DNA from: an uncultured Butyricicoccus sp.
GTDB taxonomy: Bacteria; Bacillota; Clostridia; Oscillospirales; Butyricicoccaceae
Assembly (NCBI GenBank): GCA_959018045.1
Contig: CAUEJN010000009.1
Location: forward strand, 1 to 28,249
Length of the DNA: 28,249 bases
Direction of reading: 5' to 3'
The number at the start of each line of letters is the position of its first letter. The first letter of the stretch is position 1. Positions 12,899 through 20,855 of the stretch are shown here, piece after piece. Both the position numbers and the translations under genes were made by a program. Under the pieces are notes generated by a model. That model was not told where the DNA came from. It was given only the letters and a program-made list of their open reading frames with translations, and did not search any database.

Positions 12899-13106
12899 TG
12901 TTTGTTACCCCTTTTCTTTTTTGTTCCCCAAACAAGCCGAAAACCTGCATCTTATTGATGCAAAAAGAAAAAGCGCCCCGTTCCTCGGTTTTCCCGTGTC
13001 TTTGCGGAAAAATGTGAGGATGGTTCGCTCTGATCCCGGATGCCACCGTCTGCGTGCATCCATGTCAAAAAAATGTACGTCAAACCGGTTACACCGGGTA
13101 AAAAAT

Positions 13107-13275
13107 CCACTCTGTCCTTTTGCCTGAGAGATTAGCGCATTTTCTGCACCTTGCACCTTCGGCACCCATGGTTGGGATTCTCCAGAGCCACATCCGTTTA
13201 TAGTCCTTTCCCAGCCGCTAAAGCTGGAAACCTGAGAGTTTTACTCCTTCGGTAAGCACATGGCTTTTTCCTAAA
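13107..13275 (-). ncRNA. tandem glycine riboswitch
   Basis: Read on the minus strand, two aptamers occur in series. The first has ACCGAAGGAGTAAAACTCTCAGG followed by a variable stem (CCAGC and GGCTGG) and AAAGGACTATAAACG. The second has GGAGAATCC, GTGCCGAAGGTGCAA, then CTCTCAGGCAAAAGGACAG. These are the conserved glycine aptamer cores with the GAAGG and CTCTCAGG blocks and the AAAGGAC end. The RNA sits between a consensus promoter and the agcS-type symporter. A T-rich stretch follows the second aptamer, but I could not settle the expression platform or whether glycine turns the gene on or off. Confidence 0.94.
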
Positions 13276-13306
13276 AACTTCGCTTGTCGGTATTTCGTTT
13301 GAACTT

Positions 13307-13335
13307 AGCCTATCACACTTGCAGGACGGTGTCAA
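13307..13335 (-). promoter_or_regulatory. promoter of the glycine riboswitch-agcS transcript
   Basis: On the minus strand a perfect TTGACA (13330-13335) is followed by a 17-bp spacer and TAGGCT (13307-13312) with an upstream TGA (extended -10). The first aptamer begins about 30 nt downstream. Confidence 0.8.
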
Positions 13336-13398
13336 GCATGGTGCAAAAAATTTCGCAGGGCAAAGTGAAAAACCGCCGTTTTTGCCAAAAAAGACCGA

Positions 13399-13427
13399 AA
13401 AACGGACGTGCTTGTGCACGTCCGTTT
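13399..13427 (-). terminator. terminator of the DUF4230 gene
   Basis: AAACGGACGTGC and its complement around a TTGT loop form a strong stem, with a T-rich run after it on the minus strand. It lies shortly after the DUF4230 stop codon. Confidence 0.85.
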
Positions 13428-13450
13428 GGTCGTCCTGTCAAATTTTCGGT

Positions 13451-14098
13451 TTACTCGAAGTTCACCGTTACGGTGCTGAAGTTGCCCATCGCCTTGACGG
13501 TCTTGTCGATAACGTCCTTGAGGCGGGTCTCAGCGTTCGAGAACTTATCGGTGTTATACAGCTCGTTTTCAACCGCCGAGCGCTGGTCGGCGTAGAAGCT
13601 GTCGAACTGGCCCAGCTCGATCTGACGGAATACCTTCTCGTCGGAATCGTAGTAGCTGATCGAATCCTGTGCGATATCATGCTGGAGAATCTTGATTGCA
13701 GGCACGGTGATCGTGACCGACTTGCCGTCGATCTTGACCTTGTCAGCCGTCAGGGTAGAGGTATCCGAACCGATCTTGACCGAACCCTGATACATGATGG
13801 TGAAGTTGCCCAGACCGGCAGCCTGCGACCAGCCGTAGTATGCGTCGTCGCGGTCTTCCTCGTTGAGTACCTTGGTGTAGTCATAGTCTACCTGCACGGT
13901 CTGACCCAGACCCTGCACGGTCGTGGCGATGTCTTCCGCCTTGACCTTGCCGCCCAGGCTGTGTCCCCAGGCTGCGCCCAGGCCGAAAATAACCAGAAAG
14001 ATTGCGACAACTACGCCGATGACGGTCAGCTGTCGCTGTCTGCGAATCTGCTTTTTGGTCTTACGAACCGGTGCTTTTCGATTCTGCTGCTGTGCCAT
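13451..14098 (-). CDS. DUF4230 domain-containing membrane-anchored protein
   Basis: This 215-residue protein has a basic N terminus (RKTKKQIRRQRQ), one membrane segment around residues 25-46, and a soluble domain expected outside the cell. The domain resembles DUF4230: a YDYTKV stretch, FTIMYQGSVKIGSD, a KSVTITVPAIKIL strand and ISYYDSDEKVFRQI. Function of the family is unknown. It has its own promoter and terminator and appears monocistronic, 90 nt after pyrC, although read-through from pyrC is possible because no clear terminator separates them. GAGGGG lies just before the ATG. Confidence 0.85.
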   Translation of the reverse strand: MAQQQNRKAPVRKTKKQIRRQRQLTVIGVVVAIFLVIFGLGAAWGHSLGGKVKAEDIATTVQGLGQTVQVDYDYTKVLNEEDRDDAYYGWSQAAGLGNFTIMYQGSVKIGSDTSTLTADKVKIDGKSVTITVPAIKILQHDIAQDSISYYDSDEKVFRQIELGQFDSFYADQRSAVENELYNTDKFSNAETRLKDVIDKTVKAMGNFSTVTVNFE

Positions 14099-14131
14099 AT
14101 CGTTCCCCTCATTTCCTTTATCACTATATTC

Positions 14132-14160
14132 ATATTACCGGATTTTCTGCAATAAATCAA
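14132..14160 (-). promoter_or_regulatory. promoter of the DUF4230 gene
   Basis: On the minus strand TTGATT (14155-14160) and TAATAT (14132-14137) are separated by 17 bp, about 30 bp before the start codon. Confidence 0.65.
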
Positions 14161-14188
14161 TTAAGATTCTTTTAAATTCCAAAAGTTT

Positions 14189-15475
14189 TTACACCAGATC
14201 GGCGGCACGCACAACGCGGTCACCCATAATCGTGCATACCGGTGCGCCCTTGAGCGCCATACCGGTATACGGTGTGTTGATTCCCTTGGAATAATACTCC
14301 GTGTATACCTTATCGCAGTCCCAGTCCAGTACACACAGCTCGGCACGGTGGCCGACCTCGATGGACTTATCGGCAAAGCGGTAGACCTCGGACGGGTTTT
14401 TGCTCATCTTTTCCAGCAGCTGCATACGGGTCAGCGCACCGGTCTTGACCAGGTAGGTATTGCACACCGAGAACGCGGTTTCCAGTCCGGTGATGCCCGA
14501 CGGTGCCTGCGCGAAGGGCTTGGCCTTCTCCTCGGCCGTGTGCGGTGCGTGATCGGTCGCGATCAGGTCGACCGTGCCGTCCTGCAAGCCGCGAATGAGT
14601 GCCTGACGGTCGGCTTCCTTGCGCAGCGGCGGATTCATGCGCGCATAAGTGCCATGCTCGAGCACCGCGTCCTCGGTCAGCGACAGGTGATGCGGGGTGA
14701 CCTCGCAGTAGATCTTGGCGCCCATTGCCTTGCCGGCACGGATGAGATCGACCGACAAGCCGCTCGAAATGTGCTGGAAGACCACACGCGCACCCGTGCG
14801 CAGGGCAAGCGCGATATCACGGGCAACCATAGCCTCCTCGGAGGACGGCAGCGCACCGGGCACGCCCAGCTCCTCGGCTGCCGTGGAACCATAGTTGACA
14901 CCGGGTGACAGCACGAGTGACTTGTCTTCCTCGTGGAAGGACAGAACGGTGTCATGCTTGACCGCCTCTTCCATTGCCTTGAGGCAGGTGTGCATGTCGG
15001 TCAGGTTAATGCCGTCGTCGGTAAATCCGGGCGCACCGGCTGCCAGCAATGCGGCAAAATCGGTCATTTCCTCGCCCTTGAGTCCCTTGGTCACCGCGCA
15101 CGCCTGGTGCACGTTGACGTAGCCGCCTGCCTCACGTGCCTTGTTCTGCACGTATTGCAGCGTCTCCACATTGTCGCAGGTTGGCAGAGTGTTCGCCATG
15201 CACACAACCGAGGTGAATCCGCCCGCTGCTGCGGCGCGCATACCGGTCATCATGTCCTCTTTCTGGGTCTGACCAGGGTCACGGAAGTGTACGTGGGTAT
15301 CGACAAGACCGGGTGCAACCGTCTTTCCTGCCGCGTCAAACACCGGACAGCCTGCCGGTGCGTCAATGTGGGGTTCCATCTGGGACAGAATGCCGTCGTC
15401 GCCGATCAGCAGATCAAGGCGTGCGTCCAGTCCGGTATATGGGTCTAACACCTGTGCGTTTTGAATCAAAAGCAT
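14189..15475 (-). CDS. pyrC: dihydroorotase, class I
   Basis: This 428-residue amidohydrolase cyclises carbamoyl-aspartate to dihydroorotate in pyrimidine synthesis. The metal site is intact: H61 and H63 (VDTHVHFRDPG), D153/154 (FTDDG), H181 (FHEED), H235 (FQHISS) and D308 (TDHAPH), with spacing typical of class I enzymes. The ATG at 15475 has AGGAGG at 7-nt spacing. No other pyr genes are adjacent, so it stands alone. The 5' leader of about 60 nt shows no clear attenuator or PyrR-type element. Confidence 0.96.
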   Translation of the reverse strand: MLLIQNAQVLDPYTGLDARLDLLIGDDGILSQMEPHIDAPAGCPVFDAAGKTVAPGLVDTHVHFRDPGQTQKEDMMTGMRAAAAGGFTSVVCMANTLPTCDNVETLQYVQNKAREAGGYVNVHQACAVTKGLKGEEMTDFAALLAAGAPGFTDDGINLTDMHTCLKAMEEAVKHDTVLSFHEEDKSLVLSPGVNYGSTAAEELGVPGALPSSEEAMVARDIALALRTGARVVFQHISSGLSVDLIRAGKAMGAKIYCEVTPHHLSLTEDAVLEHGTYARMNPPLRKEADRQALIRGLQDGTVDLIATDHAPHTAEEKAKPFAQAPSGITGLETAFSVCNTYLVKTGALTRMQLLEKMSKNPSEVYRFADKSIEVGHRAELCVLDWDCDKVYTEYYSKGINTPYTGMALKGAPVCTIMGDRVVRAADLV

Positions 15476-15533
15476 GGTTTTTCCTCCTGTAATGGGGCTC
15501 TGACAGGCTGCGCCCGATGCGCACCCGCCGCTT

Positions 15534-15550
15534 CTAATTGACAGTAGTAT
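15534..15550 (-). promoter_or_regulatory. pyrC promoter (extended -10)
   Basis: On the minus strand TGCTATACT provides an extended -10 roughly 65-70 bp upstream of the start codon. The -35 region is weak. Confidence 0.5.
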
Positions 15551-15631
15551 AGCATATTTTTCATGGAATTTCTATGCGAAAACATGAACTTTTTACCGGC
15601 TTCCAGCGATTTCCAGACGAACGAAAGTGCG

Positions 15632-15680
15632 GAAAAAGGGAGTGCAGCGGCACAAATGGCCGTCACACTCCCCTTTTAGA
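15632..15680 (-). terminator. terminator of the CDF transporter operon
   Basis: On the minus strand AAAAGGGGAGTG and CACTCCCTTTTT form an imperfect stem around a 20-nt loop with an inner GGCC/GCCGC part, ending in five T. Confidence 0.65.
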
Positions 15681-15700
15681 ACGCTGCGGGCACGCTCCCA

Positions 15701-16876
15701 TCACAGCGTCATTTTATGTTCCATCGTGATGACCGGGCAATAGCGCTTGTCGCGCGCCTTCAGGCCGATCTGGATGCGTGTTTTCAGGTCTTCCTTCTTT
15801 TCCTCGTTGTATCCGAAGGGGGCAACCACGTCAAAAATCAGGTTGATGCGGCGCTCACCCTCGACCACGCGGAAATCGTGCATAGTCAGCTCGGGGTCGA
15901 TCTTGGCCAGAACATTGAGCGTCGTCTCGCGCATAGCGTCAATGCGCGGGTCGCCCACGCGCACCGGGTCCATGTGGATGACCGTGTACACGCCGGTCTG
16001 CTCCCAGACCGCCCGCTCGGCCTCGTCGATCAGCTCGTGCACGGCGACAATGTCCGCCGTGTCCGGTACCTCGGCGTGCAGCGATGCCAGCGACTTGCCC
16101 ACGCCGTAATTATGTACGATCAGGTCGTGAATGCCCAGAATACCCGGACTTTGCAGCACGGTATCGGCAATCGCCTGGGCGATTTCCGGGTCGGCTGCCT
16201 GACCGATCAGCGGGCTTAATGTATCGCGCGCAATGCCGATACCTGCCCAGATGATGAACAGCGCAACCAGCACGCCGACCACACCGTCGATCGGCAGGGT
16301 GGTGAACTGGCCTGCGACCATGCCGATGAGCACAACGCCGGTGGTGACCACGTCGTTGATGCTGTCCTGCATGGCGGCGAGCAGCGTGGGCGAGTCGATG
16401 CGCGTGCCGACCGTGCGGTTAAACGAGCCCATCCACAGCTTGACCAGCATGGTCAGCAGCAGGACTACTGCCGAAACCACCGAAAAGGCAACCGGCTCGG
16501 GGTGCAGGATGCGGGTAAACGAAGTTTGCAGGAACTGCACGCCGACTACGCAGATGATGAGTGAGACGATCAGTCCGGCGATGTACTCGGTACGTCCGTA
16601 GCCGAACGGGTGCTGCTCATCGGGTGCACGGCCGGTCAGCTTAAAGCCCACGATGGAGATAAACGACGACAGGCCATCCGACAGGTTGTTGACCGCGTCG
16701 GCTGCAATCGAAATCGCACCGGTAGCAAAGCCGATGATGAGCTTTGCCGCAAACAGCAGGAAATTACAGAACAGACCGACACAGCCCGACAGGATGCCGT
16801 ATCTCTCGCGCACCCGTGCATCGCTCGTGCGGTCACGGTCGTCGCCCAGAAAGCGACGAATCAGCAATTCGGTCAT
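15701..16876 (-). CDS. cation diffusion facilitator family metal transporter
   Basis: This 391-residue protein exports divalent metal ions by proton exchange. The N-terminal half carries the CDF membrane domain with HPFGYGR (residues 89-95). The metal site appears as N63-x3-D67 in TM2 (ADAVNNLSDG) and D171-x3-D175 in TM5 (QDSIND). The first position is Asn where many zinc exporters have His or Asp. The C-terminal half is the cytoplasmic dimerisation domain, extended to about residue 385, longer than FieF. It overlaps the DUF1294 gene by 4 bases (ATGA) and has AGGAGG upstream, so the two are coupled. Metal specificity is not clear; manganese, iron or zinc are possible. Confidence 0.93.
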   Translation of the reverse strand: MTELLIRRFLGDDRDRTSDARVRERYGILSGCVGLFCNFLLFAAKLIIGFATGAISIAADAVNNLSDGLSSFISIVGFKLTGRAPDEQHPFGYGRTEYIAGLIVSLIICVVGVQFLQTSFTRILHPEPVAFSVVSAVVLLLTMLVKLWMGSFNRTVGTRIDSPTLLAAMQDSINDVVTTGVVLIGMVAGQFTTLPIDGVVGVLVALFIIWAGIGIARDTLSPLIGQAADPEIAQAIADTVLQSPGILGIHDLIVHNYGVGKSLASLHAEVPDTADIVAVHELIDEAERAVWEQTGVYTVIHMDPVRVGDPRIDAMRETTLNVLAKIDPELTMHDFRVVEGERRINLIFDVVAPFGYNEEKKEDLKTRIQIGLKARDKRYCPVITMEHKMTL

Positions 16877-17175
16877 AACGGTAAGACCTCCTTAGAATAC
16901 AATAAGTATAATATACCGAATATGATTACAATTTGTAAAATAAAGATTGCCGGGATACCCCACATGAACGAGCGGTGCAGGGTCTTATGCCGGCACAGCT
17001 TCATGGCTGCGTAGGTCAGCGGACAGCCGCCCAGCCAGCAATACAGAAACAGTGTGCGCTCGCGGATGCGCCGTCTGCCGTGTTTGGCCTTCCATTTATC
17101 CAGAAACACCGCGCATGCGCCCAGCAAATTGACGGCAGCGAGATAGCATAACAAAATTTTAACAATTGGATGCAC
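16873..17175 (-). CDS. DUF1294 family small membrane protein
   Basis: This 100-residue protein has two hydrophobic stretches, near residues 5-25 and 72-95. Between them lies the family pattern DKWKAKHGRRRIRERTLF, then LGGCPLTYAAMKLCRHKTLH. The start codon is GTG, supported by AAAGGAGG 8 nt upstream. The stop overlaps the CDF start by 4 bases, so the pair forms an operon. The function of DUF1294 is unknown; linkage to a metal exporter is a context hint only. Confidence 0.88.
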   Translation of the reverse strand: MHPIVKILLCYLAAVNLLGACAVFLDKWKAKHGRRRIRERTLFLYCWLGGCPLTYAAMKLCRHKTLHRSFMWGIPAIFILQIVIIFGILYLLYSKEVLPL

Positions 17176-17218
17176 GTTCGCCGCCTCCTTTCGGTCTCAG
17201 ATTTTTGGATATTGGAAT

Positions 17219-17247
17219 ATTATAACAGATTTCGCAGGTAGGAGCAA
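17219..17247 (-). promoter_or_regulatory. promoter of the DUF1294-CDF operon
   Basis: On the minus strand TTGCTC (17242-17247), a 17-bp spacer and TATAAT (17219-17224). Confidence 0.65.
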
Positions 17248-17598
17248 GAAAAAAGCCCGCACGGCGGCAGGGTTTGGACAAAACCACCCGACGTATAACC
17301 GTCCGGAACGCGGAAAGGGCTTTGATCGCGGCGTATACCTGCCCGATGGCGTTTCACAATATAGGTAAGGCACAGGGCGGCAGGGGATACCGGGTAAGAC
17401 GTGCCGTATATGCGGCAGCACGCGCTGTTTCCGGTCGATTTTCGGTCGCAAAAGATCGTTCTTTTCCCGTTTTCTGTCCATCCTGCTGTAACCGCTTGTG
17501 CAAAGGCTAGCACAGGCGGTTTGGCATTTTTGCGTCGGAAGAAATAACCAGAAACATCCTTTGTCACCCTGTGCAGAACTTTGTCCGACACGTCCGCC
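17248..17598. other. intergenic region between the DUF1294 and carboxypeptidase promoters
   Basis: About 350 bp with no frame that looks like a real protein. A hairpin, CCGCTTGTGC paired with GCACAGGCGG (about 17490-17520) and followed by a T-rich stretch, is the only clear structure. It is not tied to a visible gene. Confidence 0.5.
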
Positions 17599-17627
17599 TT
17601 GAATCGCGCGGGCAAATCGTGTATGAT
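17599..17627 (+). promoter_or_regulatory. promoter of the D,D-carboxypeptidase gene
   Basis: TTGAAT (17599-17604), a 17-bp spacer and TATGAT (17622-17627), 30 bp before the start codon. Confidence 0.65.
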
Positions 17628-17657
17628 AATAACAAAGCGAATGAAGGGAGAACGCCC

Positions 17658-18983
17658 ATGTCCATCCGCCGTTTGGCACTGCTCATCATGACCGTTCTGC
17701 TGCTCGTCAGCGGCTCGGCTATGGCTCTGACCCCAACGCTCCAGGAGGAGATCTACGCCCCGGAAGCCCTGCTTTACTGCGTGGAATCCGGTCAAGCCCT
17801 GTACGAAAAAGACGCCGACAAGCCGGTAAAACCCGCCTCGGTCACCAAACTCATGACCGCGCTCGTCGTCTTTGAACATGAAAGCGATCTGTCCAAGAAA
17901 ACCACAGTGTCCGAATCGGCGGTCAACATTGAGCGCGACTCCACCAATATTGCGCTGATTCCCGGCGAGGAAGTGACGCTGGAGAACATGATGTACGCCA
18001 CGCTCATGCAGTCGGCCAACGATGCCGCCAACGTGCTGGCAGAATATGTCGGCGGGTCGCAGGAGGGCTTCGCCCAGATGATGAACGACAAGGCCGCCGA
18101 GCTTGGCTGCACAGGCAGTCACTTCGTCAATGCGCACGGTCTGGATGCCGACGGTCATGTCGTGACCGCTCGCGATCTGGCGCGCATTACAACCGCCCTG
18201 CTCGACGACCCCCGATTCGTCGAGATCGCCGGTGCGCTCATGTACACCATGCCCGCCACTAACAAGCAGCCCGAAGCCCGCACCTTCTATACAAAGCAGC
18301 GTATGCTGCGCGCAGACTCCAAGTTCTACAACGAGTTTGCGATTGCAGGTAAAAACGGATATACCACCGCCGCAGGCCACACCCAGTGCATGGTCGCCCG
18401 CCGCGACGGTCTGACCTATATCGCCATCTCGCTCGGCTCGACCGGGAATATGTATTACCCCTGGCGCGACATGCGCACGCTGTTTGCCTATGCGCTGAAC
18501 GACCTGCACCCGGTGACGCTCGAGGCTGACCAGCTCAAAAAAATGGCTGACGATGCCGGAATTTCCGACGCGAAGCCCAAAGAGGCTTTCACGCTGGCTG
18601 TGCCGCAGAATGTCGATGCGAATGCGCTGTCCCTGTCCGATACGCCGGACACCGACAACGCGTATGCAGTCAATCTGACCATGGGCGGCAAGACCGAGGT
18701 GCTGTGCACGATGCCCGGTGCGGCGCTCGGCATAGCTGCCCAGCCGACTGCTGCACAGGCATCGACGGATGGACAGGCCGTCACACAGAACCGTACGTCG
18801 GCACCCACCTTTTCCGCACCAAGCTTTCTCAAATGGCTGCTCATCCCGCTCGGACTCATCGTCCTGTTCATCCTCTGGTTCATCCTGACCTGCATGTACC
18901 GCGCTCGCAAAGTCCGCCGTCAGCGCGCCCGCATCGCACAGATGCGCCGGCAGTCCCACCGTCGGGACGAACAATCCCGCTAA
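17658..18983 (+). CDS. D-alanyl-D-alanine carboxypeptidase (DacA-type, peptidase S11)
   Basis: This 441-residue secreted, membrane-anchored penicillin-binding protein trims the terminal D-alanine from peptidoglycan stems. It has a signal peptide (residues 1 to about 23), the catalytic S61-V-T-K64 and S119-A-N121 motifs, and a third motif read as K232-N-G (GKNGYT) where the family normally has KTG. The linker after residue 290 is rich in Ala, Thr and Ser, and one membrane helix near 389-412 is followed by a very basic tail, unlike the amphipathic anchor of DacA. The ATG at 17658 follows AGGGAG; an earlier in-frame start overlaps the promoter. GNAT follows after 31 nt. Confidence 0.93.
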   Translation: MSIRRLALLIMTVLLLVSGSAMALTPTLQEEIYAPEALLYCVESGQALYEKDADKPVKPASVTKLMTALVVFEHESDLSKKTTVSESAVNIERDSTNIALIPGEEVTLENMMYATLMQSANDAANVLAEYVGGSQEGFAQMMNDKAAELGCTGSHFVNAHGLDADGHVVTARDLARITTALLDDPRFVEIAGALMYTMPATNKQPEARTFYTKQRMLRADSKFYNEFAIAGKNGYTTAAGHTQCMVARRDGLTYIAISLGSTGNMYYPWRDMRTLFAYALNDLHPVTLEADQLKKMADDAGISDAKPKEAFTLAVPQNVDANALSLSDTPDTDNAYAVNLTMGGKTEVLCTMPGAALGIAAQPTAAQASTDGQAVTQNRTSAPTFSAPSFLKWLLIPLGLIVLFILWFILTCMYRARKVRRQRARIAQMRRQSHRRDEQSR

Positions 18984-19014
18984 CACCCCGAACCCCGTCT
19001 GGAGGCACTCCACC

Positions 19015-19596
19015 ATGACACAAAACATCCGCATTCGGCTCGCGACTCCAGCCGACGCACCCGCCCTTTTAGACGTGTACGCCCCCTATGTCCGCCAGAC
19101 CGCCATCACCTTTGAATACGACGTTCCCTCGGTCGAGGAGTTCACCGCACGCATTGAGCAGACCCTGACGCGCTATCCGTACCTTGTCGCAGAGGTTGAC
19201 GGCGCGGTTGCCGGATATGCCTACGCATCCCCCTTCCACGCCCGCGCGGCGTATGGCTGGGACACCGAGCTTTCTATCTACTTACAGCCCGGTTTACAGC
19301 GTCACCGTCTGGGCTCCCGTCTGTATCGCGTCCTGATCGCCCTGCTGCACGCGCAGAACGTGGTCAACGCCTATGCGTGTATCACCTCTCCCGGCCCGAG
19401 TATCGCGTTCCATGAGTCCCTGGGATTCCAGAAGATCGGCACGTTTCCGCGCACCGGGTGGAAGTTTGAGTGCTGGCATGATGTCGTGTGGATGGAATTG
19501 CCTTTGCGGCAGCGCGTGACAACGCCGGAGACGTTCATTCCGTTCCCGGAATTGGATGCGGAGATTGTCCGGCATCTGTTAAACGATCCTGTGTGA
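19015..19596 (+). CDS. GNAT N-acetyltransferase, phosphinothricin/methionine sulfoximine acetyltransferase-like
   Basis: This 193-residue cytoplasmic acetyltransferase has the pattern IRLATPADAPALLDVYAPYV, TAITFEYDVPS, and the acetyl-CoA loop LQRHRLGSRLYRVLI. The ITSPGPSIAFHESLGFQKIGTF strand-helix closely resembles the Pat/MnaT group, which acetylates methionine sulfone, methionine sulfoximine or phosphinothricin. The native substrate is not known. GGAGG lies 10 nt before the ATG. It follows the carboxypeptidase by 31 nt, so it is probably co-transcribed, without an evident functional link. Confidence 0.9.
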   Translation: MTQNIRIRLATPADAPALLDVYAPYVRQTAITFEYDVPSVEEFTARIEQTLTRYPYLVAEVDGAVAGYAYASPFHARAAYGWDTELSIYLQPGLQRHRLGSRLYRVLIALLHAQNVVNAYACITSPGPSIAFHESLGFQKIGTFPRTGWKFECWHDVVWMELPLRQRVTTPETFIPFPELDAEIVRHLLNDPV

Positions 19597-19748
19597 GGTC
19601 ACGAGAACGGAATCCCGCCCGCAGGCGAGAATGGGATTCTCAAGGGACGAGTCCCTTGAGCCCGTCCAGGTGGAACCTGGTCGAGCCCGCAGGCTCGAAA
19701 CACCCCTTTTGAAACCCGGTGTCCGACCCGGGTTTCAACCAAAACAAA

Positions 19749-19783
19749 CAAAAAAGAAAGACCAACCGAATGGTTGGTCTTTC
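19749..19783 (-). terminator. terminator of the phospholipase-like gene
   Basis: GAAAGACCAACC (19756-19767) pairs with GGTTGGTCTTTC (19772-19783) and is followed on the minus strand by a T run. Confidence 0.85.
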
Positions 19784-19792
19784 AAAAAAATT

Positions 19793-19876
19793 GCGCCGTC
19801 TACTCATTTTATCCGCGCACAGCGCGGGAATGAGGATAGTGGCCTACGGGCTGCGGACGGCGCTTTGTTTTTTATT
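19793..19876 (+). terminator. terminator of the GNAT gene with a 51-bp insert at its loop
   Basis: GCGCCGTC (19793-19800) pairs with GACGGCGC (19856-19863), followed by TTTGTTTTTT. The 51-bp module (19801-19851) precedes the TGCG loop. Relative to 3921-3991 the stem has a compensated C-G for T-A change. Confidence 0.7.
19801..19851. repeat. 51-bp structured module, copy b
   Basis: Same length and ends as the copy at 3929-3979. It forms an inner stem CCGCGC/GCGCGG around ACA and an outer CTCATT/AATGAG pairing. Confidence 0.92.
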
Positions 19877-20017
19877 TTAGTTGATTTTCGCAGAAGCGAA
19901 AATCAAAAAGGGGATTTCGCCCGTTGCGACGGGCGACTCAGGGCTCTGCCCTGAGAACCCGCAAGCCTTTCGAGAAAGGCTTGAGCGAAAGCTTCAATAT
20001 GGGTGCGGTGCTATGCC

Positions 20018-20614
20018 TTATGCCATCGCAGTAACGGTCTCGCGCTCGCTCTCGTACGCGATATTGATGACCGCAGATACGCACAGCACATTGACCTTAC
20101 AAATAAACTCCATATCGCTGACAATGCCATGATGGGGCAGCGCACGGTATCTATCATGCAGCGCCTGAATGCGGGAAATCAGGCCTTCCACCGTATACGG
20201 TGCGACAACACCATCGACCCAGCCCTCAAAATGCTCCTTCGTCAGGCTGCGGCTCAGGCGCATTGCGATGCGCTTCTCGTAAATATAATGCGCGAGCAGG
20301 CCGTGCGGGTACAGGTCGTCATTGTGCGGATAGCAGAAGAAATCGGTCAGATAATGGCAGATTTCTCCGAGATCGACCGACAGATCGCGGCCGTTGGCGT
20401 CGCGCAGGGTGTAGTTGCTGCAAAATACACGAAGTTTATCCATCACTTCGTCGAACATCAGCGACGGATAGTGCCGCTTGGTCAGGTAAGTACCGGTCAG
20501 GTCGGGCTTGAGATTGCCGTAACGGAAAGCGTTTGCATCAAACGTGACGCCGGCGTTCTCCTGAATGTGAGCCAACAGCAGGTTGGCGACGCGGGTATGC
20601 GAGATGGAATCCAT
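20018..20614 (-). CDS. zinc-dependent phospholipase C family protein
   Basis: This 198-residue protein resembles the bacterial zinc-dependent phospholipase C fold (Zn_dep_PLPC). Candidate metal ligands are H6 (SHTRVANLL), D38 (NLKPDL), H48, H87 and D91 (EICHYLTDFF), H97 and H109 (LLAHYIYE). The ATG at 20614 is chosen because GGAGG lies 6 nt upstream. No signal peptide is visible from that start, so it may be cytoplasmic and is probably not a secreted toxin-type lipase. It has its own strong promoter 136 bp upstream. The true substrate is unknown; many such proteins are annotated by family only. Confidence 0.85.
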   Translation of the reverse strand: MDSISHTRVANLLLAHIQENAGVTFDANAFRYGNLKPDLTGTYLTKRHYPSLMFDEVMDKLRVFCSNYTLRDANGRDLSVDLGEICHYLTDFFCYPHNDDLYPHGLLAHYIYEKRIAMRLSRSLTKEHFEGWVDGVVAPYTVEGLISRIQALHDRYRALPHHGIVSDMEFICKVNVLCVSAVINIAYESERETVTAMA

Positions 20615-20749
20615 GCTTTTCCTCCAAACTACGATTAACGAATCCCGCGGCGCTTGGCGTCGCAGTCTCTTTCTCTTATTTTCTCTTATTTCAAATATTA
20701 TCAAACAAATGTGCGGGTGTAGTCCCACTTAGGATGCCTGAACATGGAT

Positions 20750-20778
20750 ATTATATCATCTTTTCCGCAATTTGTCAT
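20750..20778 (-). promoter_or_regulatory. promoter of the phospholipase-like gene
   Basis: On the minus strand ATGACA (20773-20778), a 17-bp spacer and TATAAT (20750-20755) with an upstream TGA (extended -10). Confidence 0.8.
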
Positions 20779-20855
20779 GTGAAAATTAAGAAAAAAGCAC
20801 CGGATTCTGGATGACATTTTTGCATGTTTTCCGTCATTTTCTGTAAAAAGAAATT

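Larger units (their letters stand above)
19600..20012. repeat. paired hairpin arrays between convergent GNAT and phospholipase-like genes (copies 5a and 5b)
   Basis: The GNAT side holds a CGCC-CGCA-GGCG hairpin, a long CTCAAGGGAC/GTCCCTTGAG stem, CCAGGT/ACCTGG, and TCGAGCC with CGCA loop (19681-19698). A TTGAAACCCGG/CCGGGTTTCAA hairpin follows. The minus-strand side holds AAGCCTTTC/GAAAGGCTT, CTCAGGGC/GCCCTGAG, TCGCCCGT with CGCA loop (19917-19936), and a TTGATTTTCGC hairpin. Two terminators lie between the arms. Side 5a has a different first hairpin set from the other copies but keeps the CGCA-loop element. Confidence 0.92.

Noticed and set aside
13020..13100. A clear intrinsic terminator as riboswitch expression platform
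   Set aside because: A CCGGT/ACCGG hairpin and T-rich stretches exist, but the T run is not directly after the hairpin. I could not settle the mechanism.
17197..17679. 160-codon minus-strand frame in the gap before the carboxypeptidase gene
   Set aside because: It overlaps the carboxypeptidase promoter and start, has an irregular sequence and no ribosome binding site.
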